A DNA stretch of 64,000 bases, taken from NCBI GenBank assembly GCA_947683625.1, contig CANTUR010000002.1, forward strand, positions 5,674,501 to 5,738,500, in the 5' to 3' direction. This document shows positions 35,721-49,402 of the stretch, piece by piece. Source of the DNA: Mallotus nudiflorus (Eukaryota; Streptophyta; Magnoliopsida; Malpighiales; Euphorbiaceae). The notes under the pieces were generated by a model. The model had not been told where the DNA came from and searched no databases. It was given only the letters and a program-made list of their open reading frames with translations. A program made the translations under genes and the position numbers. Numbering within the stretch: position 1 is the stretch's first letter; the number at the start of each line of letters is the position of its first letter.

Positions 35721-35989
35721 CCAAGTAAAATATTGGAAGTATACCTGTAAAAATGGCGTTGGATGCTTGAGCATCCTGCTAGGTGAGGGTGAAAACTCTA
35801 GCTTGACCTTAACCTCCCTGCCAGCTGGTGGAAGCTTGACCAAAACCCCTAACACCGCCTCTGCAACCTCTACCATGCCCTTGATGGGCAACAATCTGCA
35901 TCATACTTAGATGCTAAACTGGAGGCAACTAATAAGGAGCTAGAGTTGAATTGGTGATCGACTATTGCAGAAATGGTTGTTGATAGCTA

Positions 35990-37106
35990 GAATAAGGACA
36001 CGCTCTGGCAAAATATCCTATATGTCTGCATATGAAACAAGCTCTAAAAGTCATATAGCATGATCCTTGACAGACTCTCCCACACATCTGACAAGCACTG
36101 GCTACTGATCTAGTGCTGCCATAACCCGAACTCTAACCATTACTACTACTAATAGCACCATAACTGAATTTGATAGGTTTACGTTGTCCACCACGGCCAT
36201 GTTTGCTACTCTTGTGGACTCTCTGTTGAGGTCTCTGGCTTTACTAATAAGATCCTCTCTGACAACTGCTAGAGCCAATCTAAAACTTTTGAAATAGTAT
36301 TCTCTAAAATCCTCCTAACTGAACACTTCCCAACTAATAATAATTAGGCATAACTCCTTGATTGACTAATCTCAGCTCTATCTTCTTAGCCAACTCTATC
36401 ACCGACTTAAGAGTAAGGCCTATAGTAGTCATCCCAGCAAATGCAGAACCTAGTCTAATGACATACATTGTAATGGCAAAATACTAATCTCGCATCAAGT
36501 CCTTTACATATCGATCCAGTCTAAGGCACTCTCTAGTGTAGTCCTCAACTTATCTATCACATTTAGTGATGCTCATTAGCCAAAGTTTGTAACTCATCCG
36601 CACAGGCTCTGGACAAAAATGTCTCATAAACCTCTCTCAGAACTATGCCCAAGTCATCATTGTCATGTGCAACTATATAACCTGAATGAACCAATCTAGG
36701 GTGTGTCCCTCGGCAAACAACTCAACTATCATAATCCTTTAATACTTGTGTGAATAGTCTAAGTCCTCATCTTTATAGCATGTAGGAAATCTAAAGGATC
36801 TGAAGTCCTATCAAAAGATATCCTGCCAAGCTTGGCATAAAATAATGTTACCTCAGGATTAGACCTACCTTGTTGATAAATAGGCTGTATCAGTGGTGCA
36901 ACTGGAGGTATAACAACTTCCTTAAACTCTAGCTCTATAGGTTCCTTGTCCTGTAGATCTCTCTGCCTATGGTGACCTACCACTCCTCGAGGTCTACCTC
37001 TACCTCTGTGCCTAATTGGCAGCTCAAAAGGTAAAACCTCATTCTAAAAGGACTTATCATCCTCGGCCGCAACGACTGGTGGAGCAACATGCACTTACCT
37101 CCTCAT
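35990..37106 (-). pseudogene. Gag of chromovirus element 1
   Basis: The start ATG at 37106 is followed by only three codons before a TAA. Beyond it the frame is typical: RGRGRPRGVVGHHRQRDLQD (Arg-rich N-terminus), PIYQQGRSNPEVTLFYAKLG and RISFDRTSDPLDFLHAIKM (entry to the gag core). The core then decays. A zinc knuckle near 36060-36000 reads CFICRHIGYFARAC, a CCHC motif with His replaced by Tyr and Gly by Arg at the usual positions. Non-functional. Confidence 0.75.
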
Positions 37107-37288
37107 TCTAAAAAGATAAACACCAATAAGATTCAGACAATAACATACAATAAATAGACAACCTAACGATTATGAAAAATACTACATTAAGGAAAAATTA
37201 TTGAAGACATAATCAAACCTAATTTACTATAGTAGTTTTAATGAAAACAAGACTTTGATAACCTAGCTCCACAACACTAATAACCTAG

Positions 37289-37300
37289 GCTCTGATACCA
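37289..37300 (-). promoter_or_regulatory. Primer binding site (tRNA-iMet) of element 1
   Basis: The minus strand reads TGGTATCAGAGC, the exact complement of the 3' end of plant initiator tRNA-Met, four bases from the LTR edge at 37305. Confidence 0.92.
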
Positions 37301-37304
37301 ACTT

Positions 37305-37694
37305 TGTCATGACCCAACCAGGAGTCATGACTGGTGCTAGGGAATGAGAATTCTTTCGAATTTGAAACCCATAGCAAGCCTTAAAAAAATAAAAACACAT
37401 GCAATAATAATATAAAAATATGACAGAATTAAATTTTAATCAATATAAAATTAAATCTTATATGTCATATCATAATAAAAGTATTCATACAATATTTGGA
37501 TACAAAATCCCAAACCAAAACAATATACTTATAACACAATAACACTACTACTGCAATTTCTAGAATACAACAGGAGTTCAAATACAAAATTTACATAATC
37601 TACCCAGAGCTGAAGAAGACTGGCATAAAATACTACTGAGGAGGTCTGAAGAAGAAAATTCTATAAAAAAAATGTTGACGGGATTGAATGAATT

Positions 37695-37759
<65 letters not shown>

Positions 37760-39915
37760 ACCTAAAGTCATGTACAGTCAAGTATCAGTATAATAAAATA
37801 CATATACAAACATTTCACACAGATTTTAAAATATGCTTTTATATAATAATAAATGCAGAAAACGTTTATTTAAGTAAAGGAAAATATCCATAATCTCAAT
37901 CAATAAATCTCACTAGCCATATAGGCTTACTTAATTCCAAAGTAATTCTCTTATTCCATTTTTGGACAGTAGACTAGCCTCGAGACACTTAGTCAACTGA
38001 GCTCTTGCAGTCTCACTATCAGTGTGATTAGCCCTAAGACACTAGGTTAATCGAGCTCCAGCAATCACACTAATCACTCAGTACATTTCTAAATAATCGA
38101 ATAATCATAATTCACCTCAAATAAAATTCCATAATATCGATCCTAAAGTCTAGTGAATTGGTGCGTACACAGTTCTAGTGCAGCCCACTAGGTAGAATAT
38201 TCTACTGATATCCTTCAAATAAATCATATATTTATTGGAAATAATAAATTTGACAATTAAAACATAATGGCTTCCACTTTATAAAGAAATATACCAATCA
38301 TATCCTAAATATATACTAAGCATATATGTCACATATACCAAAAATATACTAAAGTATACTAAAAATATACTAAATCATTTAATGAAATAATTCATGTTTA
38401 AATACATTTTGAAAATATGAATTCTTATAATGATGCATCCTATATGCAATGCATATATAAAATAATAACACACAAGTTTGCGCTCCTCTAGATAAACTCG
38501 ATAGGCCTAGTTCGATAGACTTCGATCTTGGTGCAACTAGAAAAATAAATAAAAATAATATAATAAGAATAAAATACATAATTCATACTTCTAGGAATTC
38601 TAAAGGTAGACTCAATCTAGGACACGACTTGACCAACAATAAAAAACTTAGGATCAACTGACATCATGTTTTACAAGAATTCTACCAAAATTTTGTCAGA
38701 GTCTCCTCTGTAAAATGGACATTTCTCTACTGAAAGTAGAGCTGATCCTGCAAGCAAACACACTTCTAAAATCACAAATGCTTGCTACCTCGGGTTGGGA
38801 CCCTGAACTGCACAATTTTCCAATCGAGGTTCATAATTCACAATAAAATCAATATTTAATAATAATATAACAAAAATCATTAAAATCCATAAACATCAAT
38901 AATAAACCACAATATAATATATTTAAATAACAAAAACTTTAAAACTTATTATTTTTAAATTAGTTAATAAAATCTGAATAATTATATAATATTAATAGAA
39001 AATCAAAATTTCAATTATTCGAAATAAAATAGTAAAATTCACAATTAATCATTTAAACAATTGAAATATATAATAAAAATAGTTAAAAATACTAAATAAT
39101 TCATAAAATTTATTTTAATACTAATTATTATCCCAAAATTATTCAAAACATACTAATTAACCATAATTTCAATTAAAATAATAAAATTCACTAATTTATA
39201 TTAATTTTTCCAAAGATTAATTTTTTACATAAACTTTCAAAAAATTCATAATAATTAATTGGGACATAATTTCAATAAAATCCCTTCCCAAACTATGTTC
39301 CAAATATCATAAACAATTTATTAAAAATAAAAAGATTTTTGGGCGAAGTCACTGGAACAGTGACTCGTCGGAAAACACAAAACCCATAAATCCAAATAAT
39401 TCAAAAAAAAAATCAATAAAAATTATATTTGCATAGATTAAGCTACCCTTAACAACGTTTCTAAAGACACTAAGCCTAAAACACAAGAAATCAAGCTTTT
39501 AAAAAATAAAAACTAAAATTTGACCTAAACAAAAATTCAAGAAAACTCATAAATGGGAGGATTTAAGGTTAAACTGAGCTTAGAATAGGCTTGCCTAGAG
39601 CTAGAGGATCCGAATAAGCTCGGGAACATGAGCTTTAGCCACCGGAATCAACACCAGTGACAATGGACCACCGCTGATGTTGCTTATGTTTATTCATATT
39701 TTCCAGCATCAGTCTAGCACTCTAACAATGATGGAAGGGAGAGGAGAAGGAGGGGAGGTGATGGTGGTAGGTGGTGGTGGCAGTTGGTGGCCCCAGCGAG
39801 GTTGTGGGTGGCGCGCAATGATGGGAAGCAGGGGAGAAGAAGAAGAAAATAACAAAAAAAAAAAGAAGAAAGAAAAAGAATTCCCAAGAAAATAAAGTGT
39901 CTTGACCCTTTTCTT

Positions 39916-39984
<69 letters not shown>

Positions 39985-40072
39985 ACAACGCATAAACACA
40001 CATGCATAATATAATAACACTAATAATAATAACAATAATGTTAGTAATGATAACAATAATGATGATAATAAC

Positions 40073-40114
<42 letters not shown>

Positions 40115-40335
40115 TTCCAAATAATTTTCTTTACGTGCAAAATATTTGAAATAAATAAATAAATACTACTCGTAATGATAACAATAATAATATTTAATAT
40201 TAAATAAATAAATAATCATTTATATACTAAAATTAAATAACACACAAATAATTATAACATATAAAAATTTAAAATATTATTAACATTACATATCTCAAAA
40301 TAATTTTTAATAAATTAAAATATCGGGTTATTACA
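37305..40335 (-). repeat. 5' LTR of chromovirus element 1 (3031 bp)
   Basis: It starts tgtcatgaccc and ends gggttattaca on the plus strand. It aligns with 29582-32593, with expanded (TA)n tracts at 37700-37756 and 39920-39982 and an (AAT)n run near 40076-40112 that differ from the 3' LTR. The 49-nt stem-loop is at 38022-38070. Confidence 0.9.
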
Positions 40336-41481
40336 GGGGTGAATAGGACTATTGAAATAAAATAGGAAATTTAAAGAATTCTTTGGAACAAATGAATGAA
40401 TATTAAGAAAAAAGAATGATGAAAATAAAAATTTAAGGAGTTCAGATTCTCAACAATCTTACGTCTCTACCTAACTTATCCCCAAGTTAAGATTTTCAAT
40501 TCCCACAATCTTATTCACAAGATTGAGATTACACAAGAATTTAAGGCTCACTCTTACAACCTTACAATCAAGAGTTTTCTAAGCTCACTTTAAAACTAAA
40601 ACCTAAGTGTTTTAATGGCTAAACACTTAAACCAATTCCTTTATAATAGAGTCACTCTTCCCATTTCCTTAAACCCTAAAAATAGATTAATAAGAATTTC
40701 TATTCTAACACTCACCAACTCTCACAAGAGTTATATAAAAATAAAATGAATTGAAGAGAGTTTTTAGAGTTTTAGTTGAATGCTTAGCAGAGTATATTTA
40801 ATAAAGAATTTTCCTTTTTATTTTTTTAAAAGATCTTTAAAGATTGTATTTATACTTAAGCAATCCAATTATAGTTGTTGGAAGCAATAATTTTGTTCCT
40901 AAAAAATTCAAACATGATATGAATGTCATTTGGATTTTTAAGTTGGAAATGTCCTACTACACGATTGAGATATCATCAATCCTTGTCGGGATACCTCAAA
41001 AGTAGCCGTTTTTAGCCGTTTTCTTTGGCCCTGAGCATGGTCCTAGTTAACATATAGATTGGGATTAGTTCTGCCTAAAAATTAAAATTTTATAGAATTA
41101 GGTTCCGATCATGACCCTTGGTCTTAGTCGAGACTACCTGGTCCGGGCAATGTCCCTGTAGGGACATTTCTCAGGATCTTCACTGTCCCAAAATTCCATT
41201 TAAGCTGAATTCAGCCCTTCAGTCTCGGTTTGGTCTTGGTCAGGACTAAGCTCAGGATAAGTTCCAAAATTGCTAAAAATGTGCAATTAGGTCCCTGTCT
41301 TGAGTCCAATTGAGATAGTGCTTGTGATGACTTTCTGAGATGATTTTTCTTTAATAATTCATCATTGTTTTGACTTCCAAATTATTCCTAACTTATATGC
41401 ACTTGAAATAAACACATTACTTGCTTAAAATTAAGTTTGTTAATATCAAAATAAAGATTGATAACTTGCTAAGGTAAAAAA
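40336..41481 (-). repeat. 3' LTR of the copia element (main part)
   Basis: On the minus strand it follows the polypurine tract at 41482-41497 and runs to the insertion point of chromovirus 1; its last 14 bp are at 29568-29581. It has a TATA-like gtataaatac (40856-40865), serial GTCC/GGAC palindromes (for example 41151-41166), and a terminal 'cctattcacccc'. Total reconstructed length is about 1.16 kb. The expected TG at the U3 edge is not obvious (tttttt instead), so the outer border is good to a few bases only. Confidence 0.7.
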
Positions 41482-41497
41482 TCTCCCCCTTTTTTAT
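41482..41497 (-). promoter_or_regulatory. Polypurine tract of the copia element
   Basis: The minus strand reads aaaaaagggggagat, followed by the LTR. Similar tracts recur further from the LTR at about 55484 and 55860. Confidence 0.75.
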
Positions 41498-41586
41498 TTT
41501 GACAAACTTATTTTGAGTTTGATAAAAATAATATAAAGTGAAGTGTGTGATAGATAACAATTATGATAATAATGATGATATCAAAT

Positions 41587-44376
41587 TGTCACGACCCAAA
41601 ATAGGGGCCATGACCGGTGCTAGGGAACTGGAATTCTTTCGAATCCGGAACTCGTAGCAAGCCTAAAATAAAAATAAAATAGGCAATAGTAATAATAACA
41701 GTATTTAATGCAGCGGAAATAAAATCATAAATATCAAAATAAAAATTATGTCGAACAAAATTAAATCGAATTCTCATCTCATATAAATAAATCCTTTAAT
41801 ACAAGTTTTCGTTCAAATTCTTAAAATACATAACTCATACAAATATAATACATAAAACCCATAACTATTTACAACTACTGCAGTGTCTAGATTATAAAAA
41901 TAAAACTCGAGACTCAGATAAGCAGTTTACATAAAGAAGCCGGAGCGGAAGAAATCCGGCGTACAGGCCTGCTACTGAGGTCTGAAGACGATGACTCTCC
42001 TGAAAAATAATCAACGGAGGGGAGTCAGACCTCACTGAGTGAATTACTATAAAATATATACATGCATACTAAATGCCAATGCACACTGTCAAAAGTATAT
42101 ATATAAAATATATAAGCAAATACACACGGATGCAATAAAATCATTTTATATATATTTATTAAAAATCAGTGTTTATGAAGGATTGAATAGAACCCTAGAA
42201 TATCGCAACCTCGAAAATAGTGTTAGACAACACTCAAGCCATACAGGCTCACTTATTCTAATATATTCACTTATTCCATTTGGACAGTAGACTAGCCCTG
42301 AGACACTAAGTCAACTGAGCTCCAGCAGTCTAACTGTCAGTGTGATTGGCCCCGAGACATTTGGTTAACCGAGCTCCAGCAATCACACTCCCAAATCATA
42401 TCTCACACATCAAATAATCATAACCAATAAATATCCTCAAACTGGTTAGTAATATAGCCTAAATGCTATAAGCGTACCGGTACGTACTCGGTCCTAGTAC
42501 TGCCCACTAGGTAGCACGTTCTATTGACATCCTTCATTAATATATAAAGCATACATTCATAAAATAAATGATGCATGAATTTAAATAAAATAGCAACATC
42601 AATCACATATATACTAGAAATATACCAAAAGTAAACCAGGTATATTTCAAATATATATACGTCAAATAAATCTGATATATTTGCAAAATAAACTAGAAAT
42701 ATATTTAAAAACATTTTAAATCTAATTTATTAGCAAAAAATGCATATAATTTAAAATATACCAAAAATATACTAAAAATAAACTAAATAAACTAAAAATA
42801 AACTTAAGTAATAATTGAATTATTTATGCATATTTAATCAGAATAAAACATACATTTCTAAATCATGCACCCTAAACATATATATATAAAATAGTGACTC
42901 ACACTTAGTGCGCTCCTCGAGAGGGGTCCGATGGGCCTGGTCCACTAGGCCTCGGTCTCGGCGCAACTAAACACACAATAAATAACAGACATCAGAATAA
43001 ACCTAACAGAAAATCCTAGAAACTCGATCTAGAATATTAGACACCGAAACATAATTAGGATTCGACCGGACATTACATTTTACGAGAATTCTATCGAAAT
43101 TTCGACAGAACCTCCCCTGTAAAAAGGACATCTCTCTACTCAAAGAGTAGAGTCGGCCCTGCAAAGAAACATAATTCAAAAAATAGACATAGAAACACAT
43201 CCACAACCCCTCGGTCGGACTCCAAACTACAATCTACCGACCGGGGTTCACAATTCACATAACGATTATGAAAATACCAAAAATGCCCTTATATCACAGA
43301 AATATATTTTATAAGTATAAATTATGTAATTAACCCTAAAACACAGTAAAAATCGATAAAACTCATTTATTTAGAAAAATTGTATATTATATATATAATT
43401 TAAAATAATTCACGAAAAATAGTTTTAATTAATTAAAAATACTAAATAATTTGTAGAAATCATTTTTATACCTTAAATAACTATTAAAACCAATTTAATT
43501 ACATTTTTAGTCAATTTAGGATAAAATTACCAAAATACCCCTATATATATAAATATACTAAAATTACTCCAAAAATTCACCAAAAATAGTATAATTATCC
43601 AAAATTAATTTTCTCAACATTTTTATCAATAATATCAATAATTAAACTCAATTAACTAATTAATTTCAATTAATAACACAATTAATCCTATTTTTTAAAA
43701 ATTACATAAACTAATTAAATTCAAAATAAATACATAGAAATTCATAAAAATTCCAAATAAATTTCTATAATTCATTTCAACACCTATATTTATCATAAAA
43801 CACAATTTTATAATTTATTTAATTAATTTCGAAAATTAGAAAATAATACTAAAATATTCAAAAATACCCAAAAATCAAAATAATTCCCAATAATTCTACA
43901 AAAATTCACAAATGTATATTAAGCTACTAGGATCAACATTTGTGAAGGAATTTTTCATGAATCAATCATTTGAAGCTCAAAAAAAAAATTAAAAACCCTA
44001 AAATGATCGAATTTGAAAAATCAAAACCTAAGCAAATCAAGACCATTTTAAGTGAAAAAAACCTTAGAATCACACTCACCGGAGCTCAAGGAGAAGAAAG
44101 AGACTGGCAGTATCAAAAACGGTGACCGGAATCGCAAGGGAAGAAGAAAATGCAAACTCTCGGCTTCCAACGATACCAAGCTTCTCTGACGTCGGAAAGG
44201 GGCTCTGCAGGCTGCGGAACGGTTGGAGGAAGGAGGTGGCACGCCGGGAGGCACACCGACGGCAAGAAAACGGTGGTAGCAGCGGTGGAACGGCGATGGG
44301 AACGGTCGGGGATGAAGAAGGAGGACGAGTGGCAAATCCGTAAATAACTCAAACTTCAATTTTTGTTTAATATTAA

Positions 44377-44414
<38 letters not shown>

Positions 44415-44863
44415 TTTACACTATATATTAAAATAATATAAAATCACACATTAAATATACTCCACACATATAATTTAATATTTTAAAATTTAATACACTT
44501 AAAAATAATTAAATAATATTAAAACTAATTAATAAATAATAAAATATTAGGGTAATTAATTAAACCCTAATTAAATAAATAAGTGCACATATATACATTA
44601 TTTAGTACTATAAAAATATATATGAGTTCATGCAAGTTCGTAAATCTACTTAAAATAATTAACAATAAATTATTTACTTGATAATTTCCCCGAAAATGCA
44701 AGTCTCGGGAAAATTTTACGTAAAATACTTAAAATAATATAAAACAATTAAAATTAACTTTAATTAAATTACAACTATTAAAATATCATTATTATATATA
44801 AGAATTATTAACACTGCATATCCCGATGCAGTATAAAAATATTTAAAAACTCGGGATATTACA
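41587..44863 (-). mobile_element. Solo LTR of a related chromovirus (3277 bp)
   Basis: It begins tgtcacgaccc and ends gggatattaca on the plus strand and is clearly related to the LTRs of element 1. It is flanked by a perfect 5-bp target duplication caaat (41582-41586 and 44864-44868). No internal region is attached, so the element was lost by LTR-LTR recombination. It carries the paired stem-loops (42285-42388), a GC-richer leader block (44060-44340) and a (TA)n run (44380-44413). Overlapping small frames in the leader block on both strands are by-products of composition. It lies in the copia 3' region. Confidence 0.92.
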
Positions 44864-45007
44864 CAAATAAAAACAAATATATTTCTTTATTTCTCCTCCT
44901 ATGAATATGGACATGAGAAGAAATATAAATTTATAAATTATTCCCCTTTATAAAAATTTAAAAAAAAAACATAAAATATATTATGAAAGAGACATGGCCT
45001 AACATAA

Positions 45008-45132
45008 TGTTATCACCCGAATTTTTATTAATTATTAATTTAAGTGTAGCATTATTTAATGTTAATTATTATTTAATTATTAATGACATTATTATATTTG
45101 GTGTAGTTTACTTAATTTTGATTAATTGTTAA

Positions 45133-45209
<77 letters not shown>

Positions 45210-47817
45210 GGGAGATTTAGATTTTAAAAATATTAGATAATATTTTTAAATTTAAAAGATTATTATTTTATATAAAAAATGTATAAACGAAATTTTTTCT
45301 ATTTTTTCATTCCCTTTCTTTCTTTTTTTCTTTCTTTCTTTTCCTTTCTTTCTTCTCTTCCTCTTCTCCCCTACACAACGACAACAACTCCACCACCACC
45401 AGCCATTGCCACCATGTCATCACCACCTCCACCTAACAACGTTGTTGTCATCAGCAACTCCTCTCCCCGACGATGGCACAACCTCTCTTTTTTCTCTTCC
45501 TTCTTGTTTTCTTCTTGACACCAATTGGTTCAAGAGCTTAACGATGACAATTTCGACAACCTCTAGGCATGCCATTGGTCTTCATCAGAAGCTCATCATC
45601 TAGGCTTCATTTTTCCTCACTCAATTTGTCCAAGTAACTCCAGTAATGACCTCAATTTTGTGATTTTATTTTTAGGTTAATTTTAATTATTTTTTGAAAT
45701 TAAGCTTGAATTTGATTTAATTAGACATAGTTGAACTGAGATTATATGTAATTGAGGTAGAGATCTAGCTAATGGTGATTTTTAATTATTTTTGTGATTT
45801 TTTTGAATTTTGTGGGTTCAAGTTACAATTCATGTAACTATTCCGGTGCGGAAAATTTTATATTTTTATTAAATTCTATTAATTATGTAGAGTAAACTTT
45901 ATTAAGGAAATTTTGTGAAATTATGTATAGAATTTTAATTTTAATTTTTAAATATTATAAATAAGTATGTATTTTTGAGAAAATATTAGAAATTGGTGAA
46001 TTATCTTATTTTAGTTGAAATTATTGTTAATTATGTTGTTTAGACTAATTTTTTATAAATAAAAGTATAGAAATAATTTTTATAACTATTTTCCAGTTAT
46101 TAATTATTTAGTAGTTAATTTGGGTAATATAAAAAAATAAATTTATTTTAAATTTTTATTCTAAATGAGCATTTTATTACTTTTTTTTATAATAATAAAT
46201 GATTTTAATAATTATTTACAATATATGCTAATTTAATGGTAAAATAGAAATTTTATGCTATTAATGGATTTTATTAGGAAAATATTATTTAAAAATTAGA
46301 ATTTTATTATTTATTTGGAAAATAAATTCTTTAAAATTTTTATGATATATTTTGATAATTTGAGAAATTATATTATTTTGTTGTATAATTTATGAGGTTG
46401 GTTCTCGATTGGACATGAATCATAGTTCGAGGAACGAACATGAGATGTTGGATTTTAGGGATATTTGAAGTGTATTTTCATTCAGGAATGACTGTGTTTT
46501 TAATAGAGACATGTCCATTTTACAAAGGAGAATCTGCTAATTTTTTTATAGATTTCTCATAAAACGTAACATCGGGTCTGTATTTAGTTTTAAGTCTCTT
46601 ATTAGAGTCATGTTTTAGATCGAGTCCTTTATTAGAAATCTAGAATATATAATATTAGAATTTTATCCTAATTATTTTATTATTATTTTCTATACCTGCA
46701 CCGAGACCGAGGCCTATAGGATTGGGCCAGTTGAGTTATTTTAGAGGAGCGTACTCTACCTGTGAGTTATTATTATATGTATGTACTGCATGTAGAAATA
46801 TTATTGACATCCACAATTTTTAACAAATATGAATTTTATTATACTATGTTTGCATTTATATAAAAGTGAATATTTATTTGTGTATTGGATGTTGTTCATA
46901 TTTAATATATTATTTTATTATTTTATTTATGAAATCTTATTTTGGAGGATAGTTATAGAACGTGACACCTAGTGGGTTACACTAGGGCTATTGCGCAGTA
47001 ATAATCTAGATATTAGGAAATGAAATTTTTATTAATATGAGATATAATTAAATTGATTATTAAGATTTGTGGTGCGATTGCGAAAGCTCGATTGACCTAG
47101 TGTCTCAAGGCTAATCATGCCGGTAGTGAGATTGTAGAAATTCGGTTGACTTAGTGTCTCGGGGCTAATCTACTATTAAAAAAATTTAAGAAGAGAAATA
47201 TTTTTGGAATTATATGAGTTTGTTGGCTAGTGAGGTTCAGTGATTGAGGTTATGAAATATTTTAGAGTTCTACTCCGATCCTCTAAATTTTACTGCATTT
47301 ATTGTTGTTGTGAAATGTGATTTTGAGCATCTGTATAAAATAAATAACTATAAATATTATTATATTGATGCTTGAATGTATATGTCCTTAGGTTATATGC
47401 ATATATATAATAATGATTCACTCAATAAGGTATGACCCCCTCAATTATTTTTTCAGGATCCTTCTCGTCAAACCTCCCAGAATAGATCCCTTCGTTGGAC
47501 CCTTTCCTCTTCAGTTAATCTATGTAAAATTTAAATTATCCTTTCCTTCTATTACTAGACGCTGCAATAGTATTATATACTTGTTTTATTCTATTATTAT
47601 TATTATTAATGGTGGTTACGTATTTTAAATATTATAAAATATTTTTATTAAGATATTATTTATAGAGATTCTTTTTTATTATTAAAAGTTTTAATTCTGA
47701 GCATATTTGTGGTTATATTTTAATGAGTTTTTATTTCAAGGCTTACTATGAGTTCCAAATTCTTATGAATTCCCATTCCCTAGCATCGGTCATGACTACT
47801 AGGTTTGGGTCGTGACA
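45008..47817 (+). repeat. 5' LTR of chromovirus element 3 (2810 bp)
   Basis: It starts tgttatcaccc and ends gggtcgtgaca. It contains (GT)n followed by (TA)n at 45133-45206, a TATA-like tatataaaaaatg near 45270, a pyrimidine-rich leader with ccaccacc phrases (45300-45530), and the paired stem-loop region at about 47070-47180. Confidence 0.9.
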
Positions 47818-47821
47818 AAGT

Positions 47822-47833
47822 TGGTATTAGAGC
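47822..47833 (+). promoter_or_regulatory. Primer binding site (tRNA-iMet) of element 3
   Basis: It reads TGGTATTAGAGC, the initiator tRNA-Met complement with one C-to-T change, four bases after the LTR. Confidence 0.88.
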
Positions 47834-48001
47834 CTAGGTTTAGTATGATTGGACTTTAGTTGCTAAAGATTGAGTTTTCTTTGAAACTATTGTAGCAATT
47901 AGGTTTGATTATATCTTTAAAAGTCTTCTTTGCTTTAGAATTCCACGTAATCATTAGGATGTCTATTTTTGTCTAAATTGCGTTGTTTATGTTTTTTTAG
48001 A

Positions 48002-49200
48002 ATGAGGAAGAGAGCGTAAGTTGCTCCATCAACCGTGAGGATGAGGATAACTAGTCCTAATAAGATACGATTCTACCTTCTGAGTTGCTAGTTAGGCGTA
48101 AGGGTAGAAGTAAAGGTAGACCTAGAGGAGCAGTAGGTCACCATAGATAGAGAGAGTTGTAAGATGAGGAACATATAGGCCAGGATTTTTAGGGAGATGC
48201 TTTTAGTCCAGAGGTCAGTAAGGTGCAACAGCTATACCCCAAGCCATACCACCTTTGCAGCCTTTATATTAATAGGGAGTTTAGGGTATGTCAAAGTTAA
48301 AGGAAACATTATTTTATGCTAGAGTTAGTAGGATTTCATTTGATGGGACTTCAGATGTACTTGATTTTCTTCACGTGACTGAGTCAAGGACTTAAACTGC
48401 ATACACCGAGTATTAGCAAATTTTGATTATCAAGCTGTTTATTGAGGGGCCAACATTAGATTAGTTTGTTTAGGTCATCCAACCCCACATGACCACATTG
48501 ACTTGGACTTAATTCAAAAAGTGATTTAAAAGATAATTCTACCCTCAGAGTTAATACAGATGAGTTACAAGCTCCGACTGATGGGTATTTCTAGAGGCGA
48601 TATATCGGTAGAGGATTACACTAGAGAGTTTCTTTAGTTATTCAAATATGCCGAGGACATGATGAGGGATTAATATTTTATTTCCACCACCTACATGACT
48701 AGACTGGATTCTACATTCGCTAGGATGCCTATTACAAGCTTGACTTTTGAGTTAGTTATTTAGCTAGCAAAGGAGATCAAGTTTAGGCTTATTAGACGGG
48801 CAATTATGCCTGACTACTATCATATAGGAGGTACCAAAGAAGGAGGATATCAGGATGCTCCATACTTAACATTTCATATTGGCTCCAGTAGTCATCCTAT
48901 GGGACTTATCGGCAAGGCCATAAACCTCAGCAAAAAGTTTACAAGAGCAACAGACATGGTCATTGTAGGACTCACAGACTTGTTAGATTCTGTTATGATG
49001 CTACCAGTAGTAGTAGCGGATAGAGTTATAGATACGATAGTATAGGATTTGTAGCTAATGCCTGCTAGACATATGGGGAGAGTCCATAAGGTACCGTGGT
49101 ACATGGCTCCAGGGGCATGTTTCTGATGTGGACATATGAGACATTTTATTAGATCTAGTCCTTATTCTAGTTTTCAGTAGTAGTTCCCACAATGATCTTT
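48002..49200 (+). pseudogene. Gag of chromovirus element 3
   Basis: The start ATG at 48002 is followed by a TAA after MRKRA, similar to the early stop in element 1. The gag core is degraded but readable: LKETLFYARVSRISFDGTSD (48300-48350), the MSYKLRLMGISRGDISVEDY-type segment near 48560-48620, and a zinc-knuckle remnant at about 49111-49150, CF-stop-CGHMRHFIRSS, where TGA replaces the third-position residue and the last Cys is Ser. An Arg-rich nucleocapsid-like tail (49270-49370) follows. Confidence 0.7.
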
Positions 49201-49402
49201 AGCTAGTGTAGCTCTAGCTTAGTTACAGTCACTGCCTTTTCAATACCTAGGCACTTCTCAGTTTATAGCCCAATAGGAGCGAGGTAGAGAGGGTAGAGGC
49301 AATGCCAAAGGATATAGACAAACTTCTACTAGCCAATAGAAAGGTAGAGGATAGGCTAGAGTCTTTACTCTCACTCAGCAAGATTCTCAGGCATCCAATG
49401 TA

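Larger units (their letters stand above)
29582..40335 (-). mobile_element. Chromovirus (Ty3-gypsy) element 1, both LTRs present
   Basis: A 10,754-bp element with two roughly 3-kb LTRs, an iMet-type primer site next to the right LTR, and a polypurine tract next to the left LTR; it is therefore oriented on the minus strand. It carries gag, protease, RT (with internal deletion), RNase H, integrase and a C-terminal chromodomain, which fits the Tekay/Del group of chromoviruses. Flanks gggat (29577-29581) and ggggt (40336-40340) are a 5-bp target duplication with one transition. The element sits in the 3' LTR of the copia element. All frames are interrupted; it cannot be autonomous. Confidence 0.9.

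Noticed and set aside
39709..40140. 143-codon minus-strand frame with Leu-rich run
   Set aside because: It is encoded by (TAT)n, (TA)n and trinucleotide repeats in the LTR.
44048..44359. Several GC-richer frames on both strands
   Set aside because: They are the solo LTR leader block; composition-driven and not conserved in frame with the related LTRs.
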